From Closterium sp. Naga37s-1 (lineage: Eukaryota; Streptophyta; Zygnematophyceae; Desmidiales; Closteriaceae), in assembly GCA_947471745.1 (NCBI GenBank), contig CANJKZ010000777.1:3549001-3613000 (forward strand): a stretch of DNA of 64,000 bases, given 5' to 3'. Both the position numbers and the translations under genes were made by a program. Positions 53,530-62,757 of the stretch are shown here, piece by piece. Each line of letters starts with the position of its first letter. Within the stretch, counting starts at the first letter, position 1. The notes under the pieces were generated by a model. The model was not told the origin of the DNA and ran no database searches. It saw only the letters and a list, made by a program, of their open reading frames with translations.

Positions 53530-53971
53530 TAAAATGATGACCAGGTACATGCAGAGGAGATTGACATTTGGGACCGCGTGCGATGGCACATCATTGTTGC
53601 TCTTGAGTTTTATTAGCCCGCGACAGTTCCGTGTTACACGTCAGCCAAAGGGAATTTTGTCCTTTGACTTTCACAAGCTGTCCGGCATTCCGACACCTGG
53701 CAGCATATGCTGTAATAGGCGTCACAATCGATTGCGACACTTTCTTAAGGGACATGTCATGAGCGGGGTGTTCCTTGATTTGAGTAAAGGCTCCCACAAA
53801 ACTTCCAAGTGATTCTGACCTACATCCTTCTACACGAGATGCAAAACACCTTCTAATCCAGTCATTCAGCTGCTGGAGGGAGCTTTGTCGAAATGGTGAT
53901 GCACAAAAAACGGGCAAGTTGAGAAGAAAGTAAGGCATTTATGGGGAAAGCATATATGGTAATTGCTTCAA
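53530..53971. other. Spacer, no gene recognised
   Basis: A 115-codon minus-strand frame (53591-53938) shows no recognisable domain. Confidence 0.4.
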
Positions 53972-53976
53972 GTTGT

Positions 53977-54184
53977 TGTCAAAATATGTTTACATATTTT
54001 ATAGAATCGTTTGCAGTTGTAGTGTAGATATTGCACCATGTTTGGTGGTGCACCTCCTTGTGTTGCTGTTTGCATATTTGTACTTGCAATTCTCATTAGT
54101 GAAGCCCATTTTTTGGCTTGCATTTCCTCTCGCTACCTTCCTAAGCCTAAACCCTAGGCTTTACTTAGCCTCCTATTCTCAACA
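53977..54184 (+). repeat. 5' LTR of element D
   Basis: 208 bp; partner 55359-55565. Confidence 0.94.
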
Positions 54185-55358
54185 TGGTATTTAGAGCCTG
54201 GTTCGCCTAGGCCTGCACTTTCGTTAATGGCCCCCCCTAGTCGCTCCCTGCTTGGTGCTGCCCGTCGCGCAGCTTCCGTCCGTCACGCTGCTCGTGATGG
54301 CGAGTTGCGCGACGGCTTCATATGCGGCGTCGTTTTGCCCCCCCGCCAGCGCCCAGCGCCGAACGCGGCCGCCAGCGCCCGGTGCCAGCGCGGAAGCCAG
54401 CGCCAGGCGCCAGCGCGGACGCCAACGCCAGGCGCCAGCGCGGACGCCAGCTCCCGGCGCCAGCGCGGACGCCAGCTCCAGGCGCCAGCGCGGACGCCAG
54501 CGCGGACGCCAGCGCCATCGGCAGCCCATCCCCCCCCCTCCCTTCCGCGGCTTCCGCCGTGGGGGGGGGGGGGGGGGAAGGTTGCGGGGGAAGGGTGAGG
54601 GGAAACGGGGGGAGTGTGTGAGGATGGCGAGAGAGATTGCAAAGCCAGCAGCCGCCCCTCCTCTCTCTCTCACTGCCGCTCGTGCTGCTTTGGGGGGGGA
54701 GGGTAAGAGAGGGTGGCGGAAGTCAGCCAGGCATCTGCAGCTGCCACCCGCTGCTGCCGTGGCACGTCCTGCTGCCACCCCTGCCGCCACCTGCCCTTGT
54801 TTCTGCTGCCTGCTGCTGGGGCCTTCAGGTGCTGCCGTCGAGCCGCTGCTGTCCTGCTGCACGTTGCAGCCACAGAGCCTGCTCCTCATGCGACCTGCCG
54901 CCCCTGCACCTGCTACCGTCATCGCCCGGATATAAGACAGTGTCGAATTGAAGACAGGGGGTGTCGTTAAAACGGGTGTATCTTATAGATGGGTGTTCCT
55001 GATTATAAGACACCTGTCGGTGTGTACGAGTTAAGCCAGTATAGGGATTAGGGGCAATCTTATGACGAGGGGGTATCTTCAAAACGGTTTTTTGTCCATT
55101 TATAAGAATTATAAGACACCCTCAATCGTCCCAATTACAAGGCACAGCAAGCTTTTTTTCTAATGTATAAGATAAGACATATATGTCTTCTATCAGAGCG
55201 ATGACGGTACTGCTTCTGCCTTGGCTGAGGGTATGCTAAAGCTGTATTTGTCATTTCTGCACCGGCTACTTCTGCTTTTGCCTGCTTCTGCTTCCGCTGC
55301 ACTCCTGGTGTACCCCATTAGGGGGCGTTTTACACTTCTGCAAACAATTATGGGTGCG

Positions 55359-55565
55359 TGTCAAAATATGTTTACATACTTTATATAATCGTTTGCAGTT
55401 GTAGTGTAGATATTGCACCATGTTTGGCGGTGCACCTCCTTGTGTTGCTGTTTGCATATTTGTATTTCAATTCTCATTAGTGAAGCCCCTTTTTTGGCTT
55501 GCATTTCCTCTCGCTACCTTCCTAAGCCTAACCCCTAGGCTTTACTTAGCCTCCTATTCTTAACA
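55359..55565 (+). repeat. 3' LTR of element D
   Basis: 207 bp; differs from the 5' copy at only a few positions. Confidence 0.94.
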
Positions 55566-55697
55566 GTTGTCAGTACCACCACCCCCCAACACTGCAGTTC
55601 TGCCAGCAATCTTTGCAAGTAAACTGGCTCCGATGCGAGGTATTAGTCCGTGATGCTACCGTATGGGAGACTGGGTGCAATTGGGGTGGGGACCCTA

Positions 55698-56363
55698 TCA
55701 GCTTGTACCGCACTGCACTGCACTAAACAGCCTGCTACCCCATAGGTACAAGTAATACAGTTTTCCCAAAGCTGACGCCAGCCGAGCCAAGCCCAAGCTC
55801 CCCGAGCCTCCCGCTGCAGCTCGGCGGCGGTACAGCCGAAACGCAACAGCACTGGCAACCAGCGGGCAGGCGACAGTAAGGGCGAGATAGGCCAGGTGCC
55901 ATCTGGGGGAGGTTGCACCTGCCCAACTGGGGGAAGCTGTAGCTGCAAAGAGGTCGGTGGAGGGTGCGTGAGAGGGGGAGGCGGGGGGGTGGTGCGGCAA
56001 GTGCAGGTTGTGCTGGTGGGTGGCTGTTGCTGGCTCGGCGTCCTCAGACTGTGCGGGATGAGGGGGAGAGCCAGAGAGAAAGGATAAAAGGCCCTGGTGG
56101 TTTTTTAAGTAGTAGCTATGATGGATGGGCAAAGGGAGATCCATACGCACGTGAACGAGAGGACTCGAAGAGGGATGGTGCAAGAAATGGACATGAATCC
56201 GCCATGGGAGGGTAGGGGTTGAGGAAGTGAAGAGGGGATGAGGAAGTGAAGAGGGGATGAGGAAGTGAAGAGGGGATGAGGAAGTGAAGAGGGGATGAGG
56301 AAGTGAAGAGGGGACGGAAAGTGCTGGCAAGCCATGGCCGTTGATCATACCTTTTGCTGACAC
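55698..56363 (-). other. Pro/Ser/His-rich frame with one membrane segment
   Basis: The frame of about 220 codons ends with WHLAYLALTVACPLVASAVA followed by FRLYRRR, a good single transmembrane helix with a basic stop-transfer flank. The N-terminal part is shaped by a 19-bp minisatellite (56219-56310, GAGGAAGTGAAGAGGGGAT). It could be the membrane-spanning exon of the kinase gene 3 kb downstream on the same strand; splice evidence is not decisive. Confidence 0.3.
56219..56312. repeat. 19-bp minisatellite
   Basis: Five copies of GAGGAAGTGAAGAGGGGAT. Confidence 0.93.
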
Positions 56364-57170
56364 ATGAGCACAGTATCGGCGAGCGGAGAGGGGCGACTGA
56401 AGAGCTGCGAGAGAGGATGTTGGGAAATGGAAGGGGACGGGGATGAAGAGGTGAACTTGATGAGGAGAAGAGTATGAGATGCCTGTGCAGCTCAGACGAA
56501 AGATGTGCAGAAGGGTATGAAGAGGAGAATGCTAGAAGGCAAAGGTCTTGCTGCGGAATATGCGGAAGCGATTAAGAGACAACCAAAGATACAGACAGGA
56601 GAAGGAGAAGAACTGAAGGGGGCTAGGGATGGGTGGGTGGACGAGAGAGGGAGCAAGAAAGATGGAGAGTAAGCAGGACGAAGGAGGAAAGAGAGAGTGA
56701 GAGGAGGGAGGGACGAAGGAAAGAAGGCAGCTCACCAGGTGGTGATGATTCTAGGCACCGTTGGATCTGCCACACACGATGAGAAAAGCAGTGAGAGGTG
56801 GGTGGTGAGAGGAAGTGGGAGAGATGAGGAGGAGGCCGTGGTTGGGCGAGATGATGAGCGATCAAGGGTTCCTGAGGGCAGAGTGTTTTTTTTTTTAGGC
56901 GCGTCACAAGGGATTCTGAGGGCAGAGTGTTGAGCGTGGAAGCTTCTTCATTATAAATGAACAAGTTCATTTATAATGACTTTCGAGGCAAGGGCTTCTG
57001 CTTGCCTACAAGGACTTTCGAGGCAAGCAGGCAGGCAAGCTGCAGCTGGGTCAAAGGGAGGCATTGGTTGCACGAGTTGCCAAAACAAAGAAGGTTCAGG
57101 AGCAGACAGGAGGCTACGAAATACAAAAACACCATGCCAGTCACACATCCCTTCCACCTTACCTTGCGCA
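56364..57170. other. Spacer with a perfect palindrome
   Basis: Purine-rich on the plus strand, with no recognised domain. It contains a 30-bp AT-rich palindrome (56949-56978) and short direct repeats (GACTTTCGAGGCAAG twice, CTGAGGGCAGAGTGTT twice). Confidence 0.5.
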
Positions 57171-57177
57171 TCTCATC

Positions 57178-58683
57178 TCACACACCCCTTTCCTCATCCC
57201 GCCATACATCGCTCACCTTACTCACCTTGCTCACACCTTGCACCACCCATACCTTGCTCATCAATTCTCGGACCACTACTGCAGCCACTCTCAGCTGCTC
57301 CTCACTTTCAAACCGCAACTGCACCACTGCTGCCCCCCCTGCTCCTGCTCTTCCTGCTGCCCCCCCCGTTCCCCCTGCTCCTCCAGCTCCTCCCGCTCCC
57401 CCAATTCCTCGCCTTTCCACCCCTCCTCTTCCACCAAAATCCTCCCCATTGCAGATAGCAGACCCGGTTTTCCCTGTCCCAGATACCACCTCCCGCAGGT
57501 CTTCCTTCCCACACATGGCGCCTGCAGGGCCCATCTCCCACTCGTCCTCGCCTCCCCCCTCGCCCACTGCGCTCCCCACCTCCCCCTCCTTCCCCTCATC
57601 CTCGTCAATAACAGACTCTCTTCCGTCTCTAGTCCTTGCCAGCACGGACATGCTTACAGTGCTCATTCCCTCCTCCTCATCCTCATCCTCCTCCTCTTCC
57701 CCCTTTTCTCCCCCTCCTTCCCCCCCCACTCCCCTCCCCCCTTCGTCTTTCCCAACCATCACACCACCACCAGACCCCACACACTGAACCTTCCCCCGTC
57801 CTTCCCCCCTCTCTACTTCCCTCCTCTCACTTCCCCCCCTCTCCCCTCCACAAGTCTTCCCTGTTCCTTCCACACACCCACTCTCCACAGCAACCCCCCC
57901 TTCCATCCTTCCATTACAAACGGAGCCATTAGTTGCAGCAGCGGCAGCAGCAGCCGCAGCAACAGCAGCGGCATTATTACCAGCAGCACCACTCCCAACC
58001 TTCCCACGCTCCTCTCCCTCCTCCCCTTCGATGCTAAACACCCCAATCGGCCCGCCACGATTGCCGCCCCTGCCCGTCAGGCTCGGCACGCCGAGCCTCT
58101 CCTCCCGAGCATCCTCCTCCGAGATGTTTCCAAGGGACGAAGGAGTTCGACGACGGGCCAGGGAGGGTTGGGAGGGGGAGAGAGGCGAGGAGGAGGAGGG
58201 GAGAGGGAGGGTGCCTAAAGCAGCAACAGAGTGGAAGGAGGGGGTGGAGGTGATGAAAGGGGTGGGTTCCATGATGTGTGGGTGGGGATGAGGGGGCAGG
58301 GTTGTTCCTGTTGAGGAGAGAGGAAGGGCCTGTGGTTGTGGGTACAGGGGTGGGAAAAGAGCAGAGGGGGGGGAGGAAACGCATAAGGATGCAGAGAAAG
58401 AGGGCAGCGATGGGAAAGAATGAGAAGGCGGAAAGGGGAAGGGTCCATAATATGAGGATGATTTAAAGTCGATTAAAAAGAAGTAGAGGGAAAGGGGAGC
58501 GGTATATGGTATGGAAATGGGGGTGAAGGGGAGGGCGATTGTTGCTGAGAAAGCAGGGGCGTTTACTGGGAGTGGTGGCCTGGGTGAGTTCATAAAAAAG
58601 TGCGGTGGTGAGCGGTGGAATGGAGCGTGAAAGGGCGTGAGGCATGCTTCAAGTGCAACACTCACATGCCCCACACACTGCAC
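57178..58683 (-). CDS. Hypothetical low-complexity protein, unrecognised
   Basis: A 501-codon minus-strand frame, open across compositionally mixed DNA. A likely start is the internal MEPTPFITSTPSFHSVAALG (ATG near 58270). It contains ISEEDAREERLGVPSLTGRG, a Gly/Glu-rich centre and the helical LRFESEEQLRVAAVVVRELM near the end, which looks like genuine protein. No family was recognised. The plus strand also has a 384-codon frame of Pro/Ser character (57064-58218) that is probably the shadow. It lies downstream of the hydrolase exons on the same strand and could be part of that gene or a neighbour. Confidence 0.4.
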   Translation of the reverse strand: MQCVGHVSVALEACLTPFHAPFHRSPPHFFMNSPRPPLPVNAPAFSATIALPFTPISIPYTAPLSLYFFLIDFKSSSYYGPFPFPPSHSFPSLPSFSASLCVSSPPSALFPPLYPQPQALPLSSTGTTLPPHPHPHIMEPTPFITSTPSFHSVAALGTLPLPSSSSPLSPSQPSLARRRTPSSLGNISEEDAREERLGVPSLTGRGGNRGGPIGVFSIEGEEGEERGKVGSGAAGNNAAAVAAAAAAAAATNGSVCNGRMEGGVAVESGCVEGTGKTCGGERGGSERREVERGEGRGKVQCVGSGGGVMVGKDEGGRGVGGEGGGEKGEEEEDEDEEEGMSTVSMSVLARTRDGRESVIDEDEGKEGEVGSAVGEGGGEDEWEMGPAGAMCGKEDLREVVSGTGKTGSAICNGEDFGGRGGVERRGIGGAGGAGGAGGTGGAAGRAGAGGAAVVQLRFESEEQLRVAAVVVRELMSKVWVVQGVSKVSKVSDVWRDEERGV

Positions 58684-59127
58684 TCACATGCCCCACACAC
58701 TGCACTCACATGCCCCACACACTGCACTCACATGCCCCACACACTGCACTCACATGCCCCACACACTGCACTCACATGCCCCACACACTGCACTCACATG
58801 CCCCACACACTGCACTCACATGCCCCACACACTGCACTCACACACTGCACTCACATGCCCCACACACTGCACTCACATGCCCCACACACTGCACTCACAT
58901 GCCCCACACACTGCACTCACATGCCCCACACACTGCACTCACATGCCCCACACACTGCACTCACATGCCCCACACACTGCACTCACATGCCCCACACACT
59001 GCACTCACATGCCCCACACACTGCACTCACATGCCCCACACACTGCACTCACATGCCCCACACACTGCACTCACATGCCCCACACACTGCACTCACATGC
59101 CCCACACACTGCACTCACATGCCCCAC
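58662..59127 (-). repeat. 22-bp minisatellite with GTGAGTGCAG core
   Basis: About 21 copies of CACATGCCCCACACACTGCACT. On the minus strand each unit reads GGGGCATGTGAGTGCAGTGT, holding a GTGAGT donor core and a TGCAG acceptor-like core. It begins where the hydrolase exon ends. Confidence 0.95.
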
Positions 59128-59181
59128 TGTCTCCCCTGCCTTGCGTGCATCCACCACTGCCTGTAGGAATTCTATTGATAC
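59128..59181 (-). CDS. EMB8-like hydrolase C-terminal exon, copy 2
   Basis: After a GGTGCAG acceptor the minus strand encodes VSIEFLQAVVDARKAGETV. This matches the segment after the SLWWV motif in EMB8/YheT-type alpha/beta hydrolases, where a (V/A)xEFL helix follows. Its 3' border runs into the 22-bp repeat. Confidence 0.55.
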
Positions 59182-59261
59182 CTGCACCCACCTGGGGGGG
59201 AGGGGAGGGGAGCGGAACGGGAGGGAGGGCGACAAGGAGAAGTCCATATCATCGCATGCCC

Positions 59262-59302
59262 TAGCGTGTGCCAACCATTGCCTGTAGGAAGTCAATTGAT
59301 AC
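59262..59302 (-). CDS. EMB8-like hydrolase C-terminal exon, copy 1
   Basis: GTATCAATTGACTTCCTACA on the minus strand encodes VSIDFLQAMVGTR, a duplicate of the exon at 59128-59181. Confidence 0.5.
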
Positions 59303-59304
59303 CC

Positions 59305-59534
59305 GCACACACCCCCACCACACACACCCCCACACATACACACCCACACTCACACCCCCACATACACACCCCCACACACACATCCCCACACACACACCCC
59401 TACACACACACCCATACACACACACCCCCATACACACACCCCCACACAAACACACTCACACACACACCCTCACACACACACCCCCACACACACGCCCCCA
59501 CACACACACCCACACACACACACCCCCACACATA

Positions 59535-59593
<59 letters not shown>

Positions 59594-59634
59594 CCCCCCA
59601 CACACACACCCACACACACACACCCTCACACACA

Positions 59635-59679
<45 letters not shown>

Positions 59680-59690
59680 CCCCATACACA

Positions 59691-59749
<59 letters not shown>

Positions 59750-59926
59750 CCCCACACACGCACCCCCCCACACACACCCCCACACACACACCTCCACACA
59801 CACACCCCCACACACACACCCCCACACATATACCCCCACACACACACCCTCACACACACACCTCCACACACACACCCTCACACACACACCCCCACACACA
59901 CACCCCCACATACACACCCACACACA

Positions 59927-59971
<45 letters not shown>

Positions 59972-60215
59972 CCTCACACACACACCCCCACACACACCCC
60001 CACACACATACCCCCCCACACACACCCCCACACACACACCCTCACACACACACCCCCCCACACACACCCCCACATACACATCCCCACACACACACCCCCA
60101 CCACACACACCCCCACACACACACCCTCACACACACACCTCCACACACACCCCCACACACATCCCCCCCCACACACACCCCCACACACACACCCCCACAC
60201 ACCCAGCACACCACC
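59305..60215. repeat. (CACACACACCCCCA)n repeat array
   Basis: About 900 bp of imperfect units of about 14 bp of CACACACACCCCC. All six frames are affected; the long frames in it (up to 396 codons) are not genes. It lies between two duplicated-exon clusters of the hydrolase, in the intron. Confidence 0.97.
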
Positions 60216-60790
60216 CACCATATGCTGCTGGCAGTGAGTACCTGGAGGTACGCCAGATGCAATATACCACATACACTACGTGCTGCTAGCAACGGCACTG
60301 CACCATATACCACCCCACCACACACACAACCCCCCCACACAACAACCCCACCACACAACAACCCCACCACACAACAACCCCACCACACACAACCCCACCA
60401 CACACAACCCCACCACACACAACCCCACCACACACGCACCATATGCTGCTGGCAATGAGGCCCTGCAGTAACGCCAGATGCCCGCCGTGGTGTGACACTG
60501 CCAGCCCCCAATCGCACACACCCCTCCCCCACAGACACACCATGCCACGCGCACCACCCCTTGCCCACCCACCCACCATATGCTGCTGGCAGTGTGGCCC
60601 TGCAGGTATGGCAGATGTCCCCCGTGGTGAGACACCGCCAGCACCACGTTTGGGTTGGCTCTGAGGAGAAGGGAGGGGAAAGGGAGGGAAAAGGGAGGGG
60701 AGAGAACAGGGGAGCAGTAAGACAGATGGTACGCCAGATGCCCGCCGTGGTGTGACACCGCCAGCACCACGTTCGAGTTGGCCCTGAGTA
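60212..60790 (-). pseudogene. EMB8-like alpha/beta hydrolase exon, four tandem copies
   Basis: Copies at about 60732-60783 (ANSNVVLAVSHHGGHLAY), 60570-60660 (ANPNVVLAVSHHGGHLPYLQ then GHTASSIWWV), 60433-60505 (LAVSHHGGHLALLQGLIASS IWCV) and a decayed one at 60212-60300 (HLAYLQVLTASSIWWV). The block NVxLAxxxHGGHLAxxEGxxxxSxWWV is the C-terminal part of the EMB8/YheT hydrolase family, and the second His of HGGH region is the catalytic-His segment (established knowledge). Only the second copy is complete. CTCAG acceptors precede the first two. The N-terminal part of the gene would lie beyond 60820, where element E is inserted. Confidence 0.75.
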
Positions 60791-60819
60791 GAGGCGAGGA
60801 GAGGAGAGACAGGAACGTA

Positions 60820-61217
60820 TGTTAGAAATATATTGTGTAGCATGCTAAGCACATGTGACTGTACACCAATTGTGGTGTACAGTTGGGTTGGGACTACACC
60901 CAACATTGGGTGTAGTCTTGCACTTTGGGGTGCCAATCCACCCAATTGTGGTGGAGCCCCCAAATGCAACCCCCTTGACTTTTTGGGTACCTCACTTCCC
61001 AAATTGAGGTCACCTCAAGCCAAGTGGGCCTAGGGTTGCCTCACTTCCACAAAGTGTGGGCAACCCAACCCACTTCACCCATGGTTGCCTCACTTCCCCA
61101 AGTGAGGTCAACCCAACCTATGGTTAGGGTCATCCTTCCCCTCCAACCCTTCCTTCCAACTATGTATGCTAGGTTTCCCCTCTAATCCAATTACTTGATC
61201 AATTTACAATCTTCACA
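60820..61217 (+). repeat. 5' LTR of element E, with a tandem hairpin array
   Basis: 398 bp, TGTTAG...TTCACA. Inverted repeats follow each other: CTGTACACCA-ATTG-TGGTGTACAG (60859-60882), GACTACACCCAA-CA-TTGGGTGTAGTC (60892-60917), CCACC..GGTGG within a TTTGGGG/CCCCAAA stem (60925-60964), GGTACCTCA..TGAGGTCACC (60986-61015), GGGTTGCC..GGCAACCC (61033-61066) and GGTTGCCTCACTT..AAGTGAGGTCAACC (61083-61114). Confidence 0.85.
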
Positions 61218-61238
61218 TGGTATAGAGCTAGTTGTTCC
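61218..61238 (+). other. Primer-binding site of element E
   Basis: TGGTATAGAGCTAGTTGTTC, an initiator-Met-like PBS lacking one base of TGGTATCAGAGC. The same variant is used by element B. Confidence 0.75.
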
Positions 61239-61275
61239 TAAGCCTTAACTCTCCCTCCCTCAAGTTTTTCTTTCC

Positions 61276-62757
61276 CATGGGCCCACCCCACAGCCACAAA
61301 TCCCCTCCTACGTGTGGCTCAACCTAGCATATCCTCGCCGCGACCTACGCCGTCGCCGCCCTTCCCTCCCTCCGCCGTGATTGCGCCCTCCTCGCCTGCG
61401 GATCCCACCGCCGCGAGCGCATCGCCGCCTCCCCCCCCTTTCCCGTCGCCGCGACACACCGTCGCCGCCTCCCCCTCCCGCCACCGTGCCTGCTCCGCGC
61501 CGCCTGCGCATCCCGCCGCGACGCCTCATCGCCGCCTCCCCTTCCCCCTGCCGCGACCCCCTGTCGCCGCCTCCCCCCTCCCGCCGCCGCGCCTGCTTCG
61601 GCGCCGCCCGCGCATCCCTCCGCCGCGACGCCTTGTCGCCGCCTGCCCCTCCCGCTGCCGCGACGTCACGTCGCCGCCTCCCCTTACTGCCGCTGCGCCT
61701 TCCTCGGCGCCGCCTGCGCATCCCGCCGCCGCGACGCTTCGTCGTCGCCTCCCGTCCCGCCGCCGCGACTTCGCGTCGCCGCCTGCACGCCCCGTCGCCC
61801 CGACCTGCCATCGCCGCCTGCGCATCCCGCCGCCGCGACCCACTCGTCGCCGCCTGCACGTCCCGCCGCCGCGACTTCGCGTCGCCGCCTGCGCATCCGG
61901 CCGCCGCGACCTGCTCGTCGCCACCTGCACGTCCCGCTGCCGCGACCTACTGTCGCCGCCTGCAACTCCCGCCGCCCGCGCATCCCGCCGCCGCGACCTG
62001 CTCGTCGCCGCCCGCGCATCCCGCCGCCACGACCTGCTCGTCGCCGCCCGCGCACCCCGCCGCCGCGACCTCCTTGTCGCCGCCCGCGCATCCCGCCGCC
62101 GCGATCTACTCGTCATCGCCCGCGCATCCCGCTGCTCCTACTGCCCCACCACCCGGCCGCAATTTCCGCCGCCGCGACTACACCGCCAGCCTCCCGCGAT
62201 CTCCGCTACCGCGTCCCTACCGTCGCCTCCTGCCCTTCCCGCCGCATCGCCTGCTTGTCCCCGCCTGCCCACGCCACCCCTCTGCAGATTCCGCCGCCGC
62301 AGCAGCCGCTCCACCAAGCAGCAGCAGCGGCCTTGGCAGCAACAGCTCCGCCCACAGCTGCAACTGCGCTCTTCCTCCCCCTCCCCCCCCCCCCCCTCCC
62401 CCTTTCCTTCTCTCCTCCCACGCAGCAACAGCCGGGACAGCTCAGCAGCCACAGCAGCAACAGCGGCAGCAGCAGCAGCATCGGGAGCAGCGGCAGCATC
62501 GGCAGCAGCGGCAGCAGCAGCAGCATCGGCAGCAGCGACAGCAGCGGCAGCACCGACAGCAGCGGCAGCAGCAGCATCGGCAGCAGCGGCAGCAGCAGCA
62601 GCAGCGGCAGCACCGGCAGCATCGGCAACAGCAGCAGCAGCAGCCGGAGGAGTGCGCCAGCCTCAGCAGCAGCACTTCTCCCTCTCCCCCCCGCCCCCCC
62701 CCCCCCCCCCCCTCCTCTTCCGTGGCCGCCGCGGGTCCACCCGCCGCCGTCCCCCAC
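61276..62757 (+). repeat. GC-rich leader of element E
   Basis: An ATGGGCCCACC start similar to elements B and D is followed by about 36-bp CGCCGCCGCGACCTGCTCGT repeats (61330-62240) and a CAG/CGG-rich run (62430-62650). Long frames on both strands (up to 556 codons) arise from the repeats. Whether the leader is translated as a gag N-terminal extension is unclear. Confidence 0.7.

Larger units (their letters stand above)
53977..55565 (+). mobile_element. Miniature LTR retrotransposon D (TRIM-like)
   Basis: LTRs 53977-54184 (208 bp) and 55359-55565 (207 bp) start TGTCAAAATATG and end with AACA. GTTGT flanks both sides (53972-53976, 55566-55570). The PBS TGGTATTTAGAGCCTGG begins at 54185. The 1174-bp interior starts near 54227 with ATGGCCCCCCC, followed by tandem CGCCAGCGCGGACGCCAG-type repeats (54350-54530), and contains no retroviral domain. 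It lies between the kinase N-lobe exons and a membrane-segment frame. Confidence 0.95.

Noticed and set aside
58615-60568. Long His/Thr/Pro and Cys/Val/Gly repeat proteins on both strands, up to 396 codons.
   Set aside because: All frames of the CAC-rich and 22-bp arrays are open; there is no codon structure beyond the repeat.
61308-62757. Long Ser/Pro/Arg-rich and Arg/Gly-rich frames on both strands before element E gag.
   Set aside because: They come from GC-rich 36-bp repeats in a retrotransposon leader; no domain is present.
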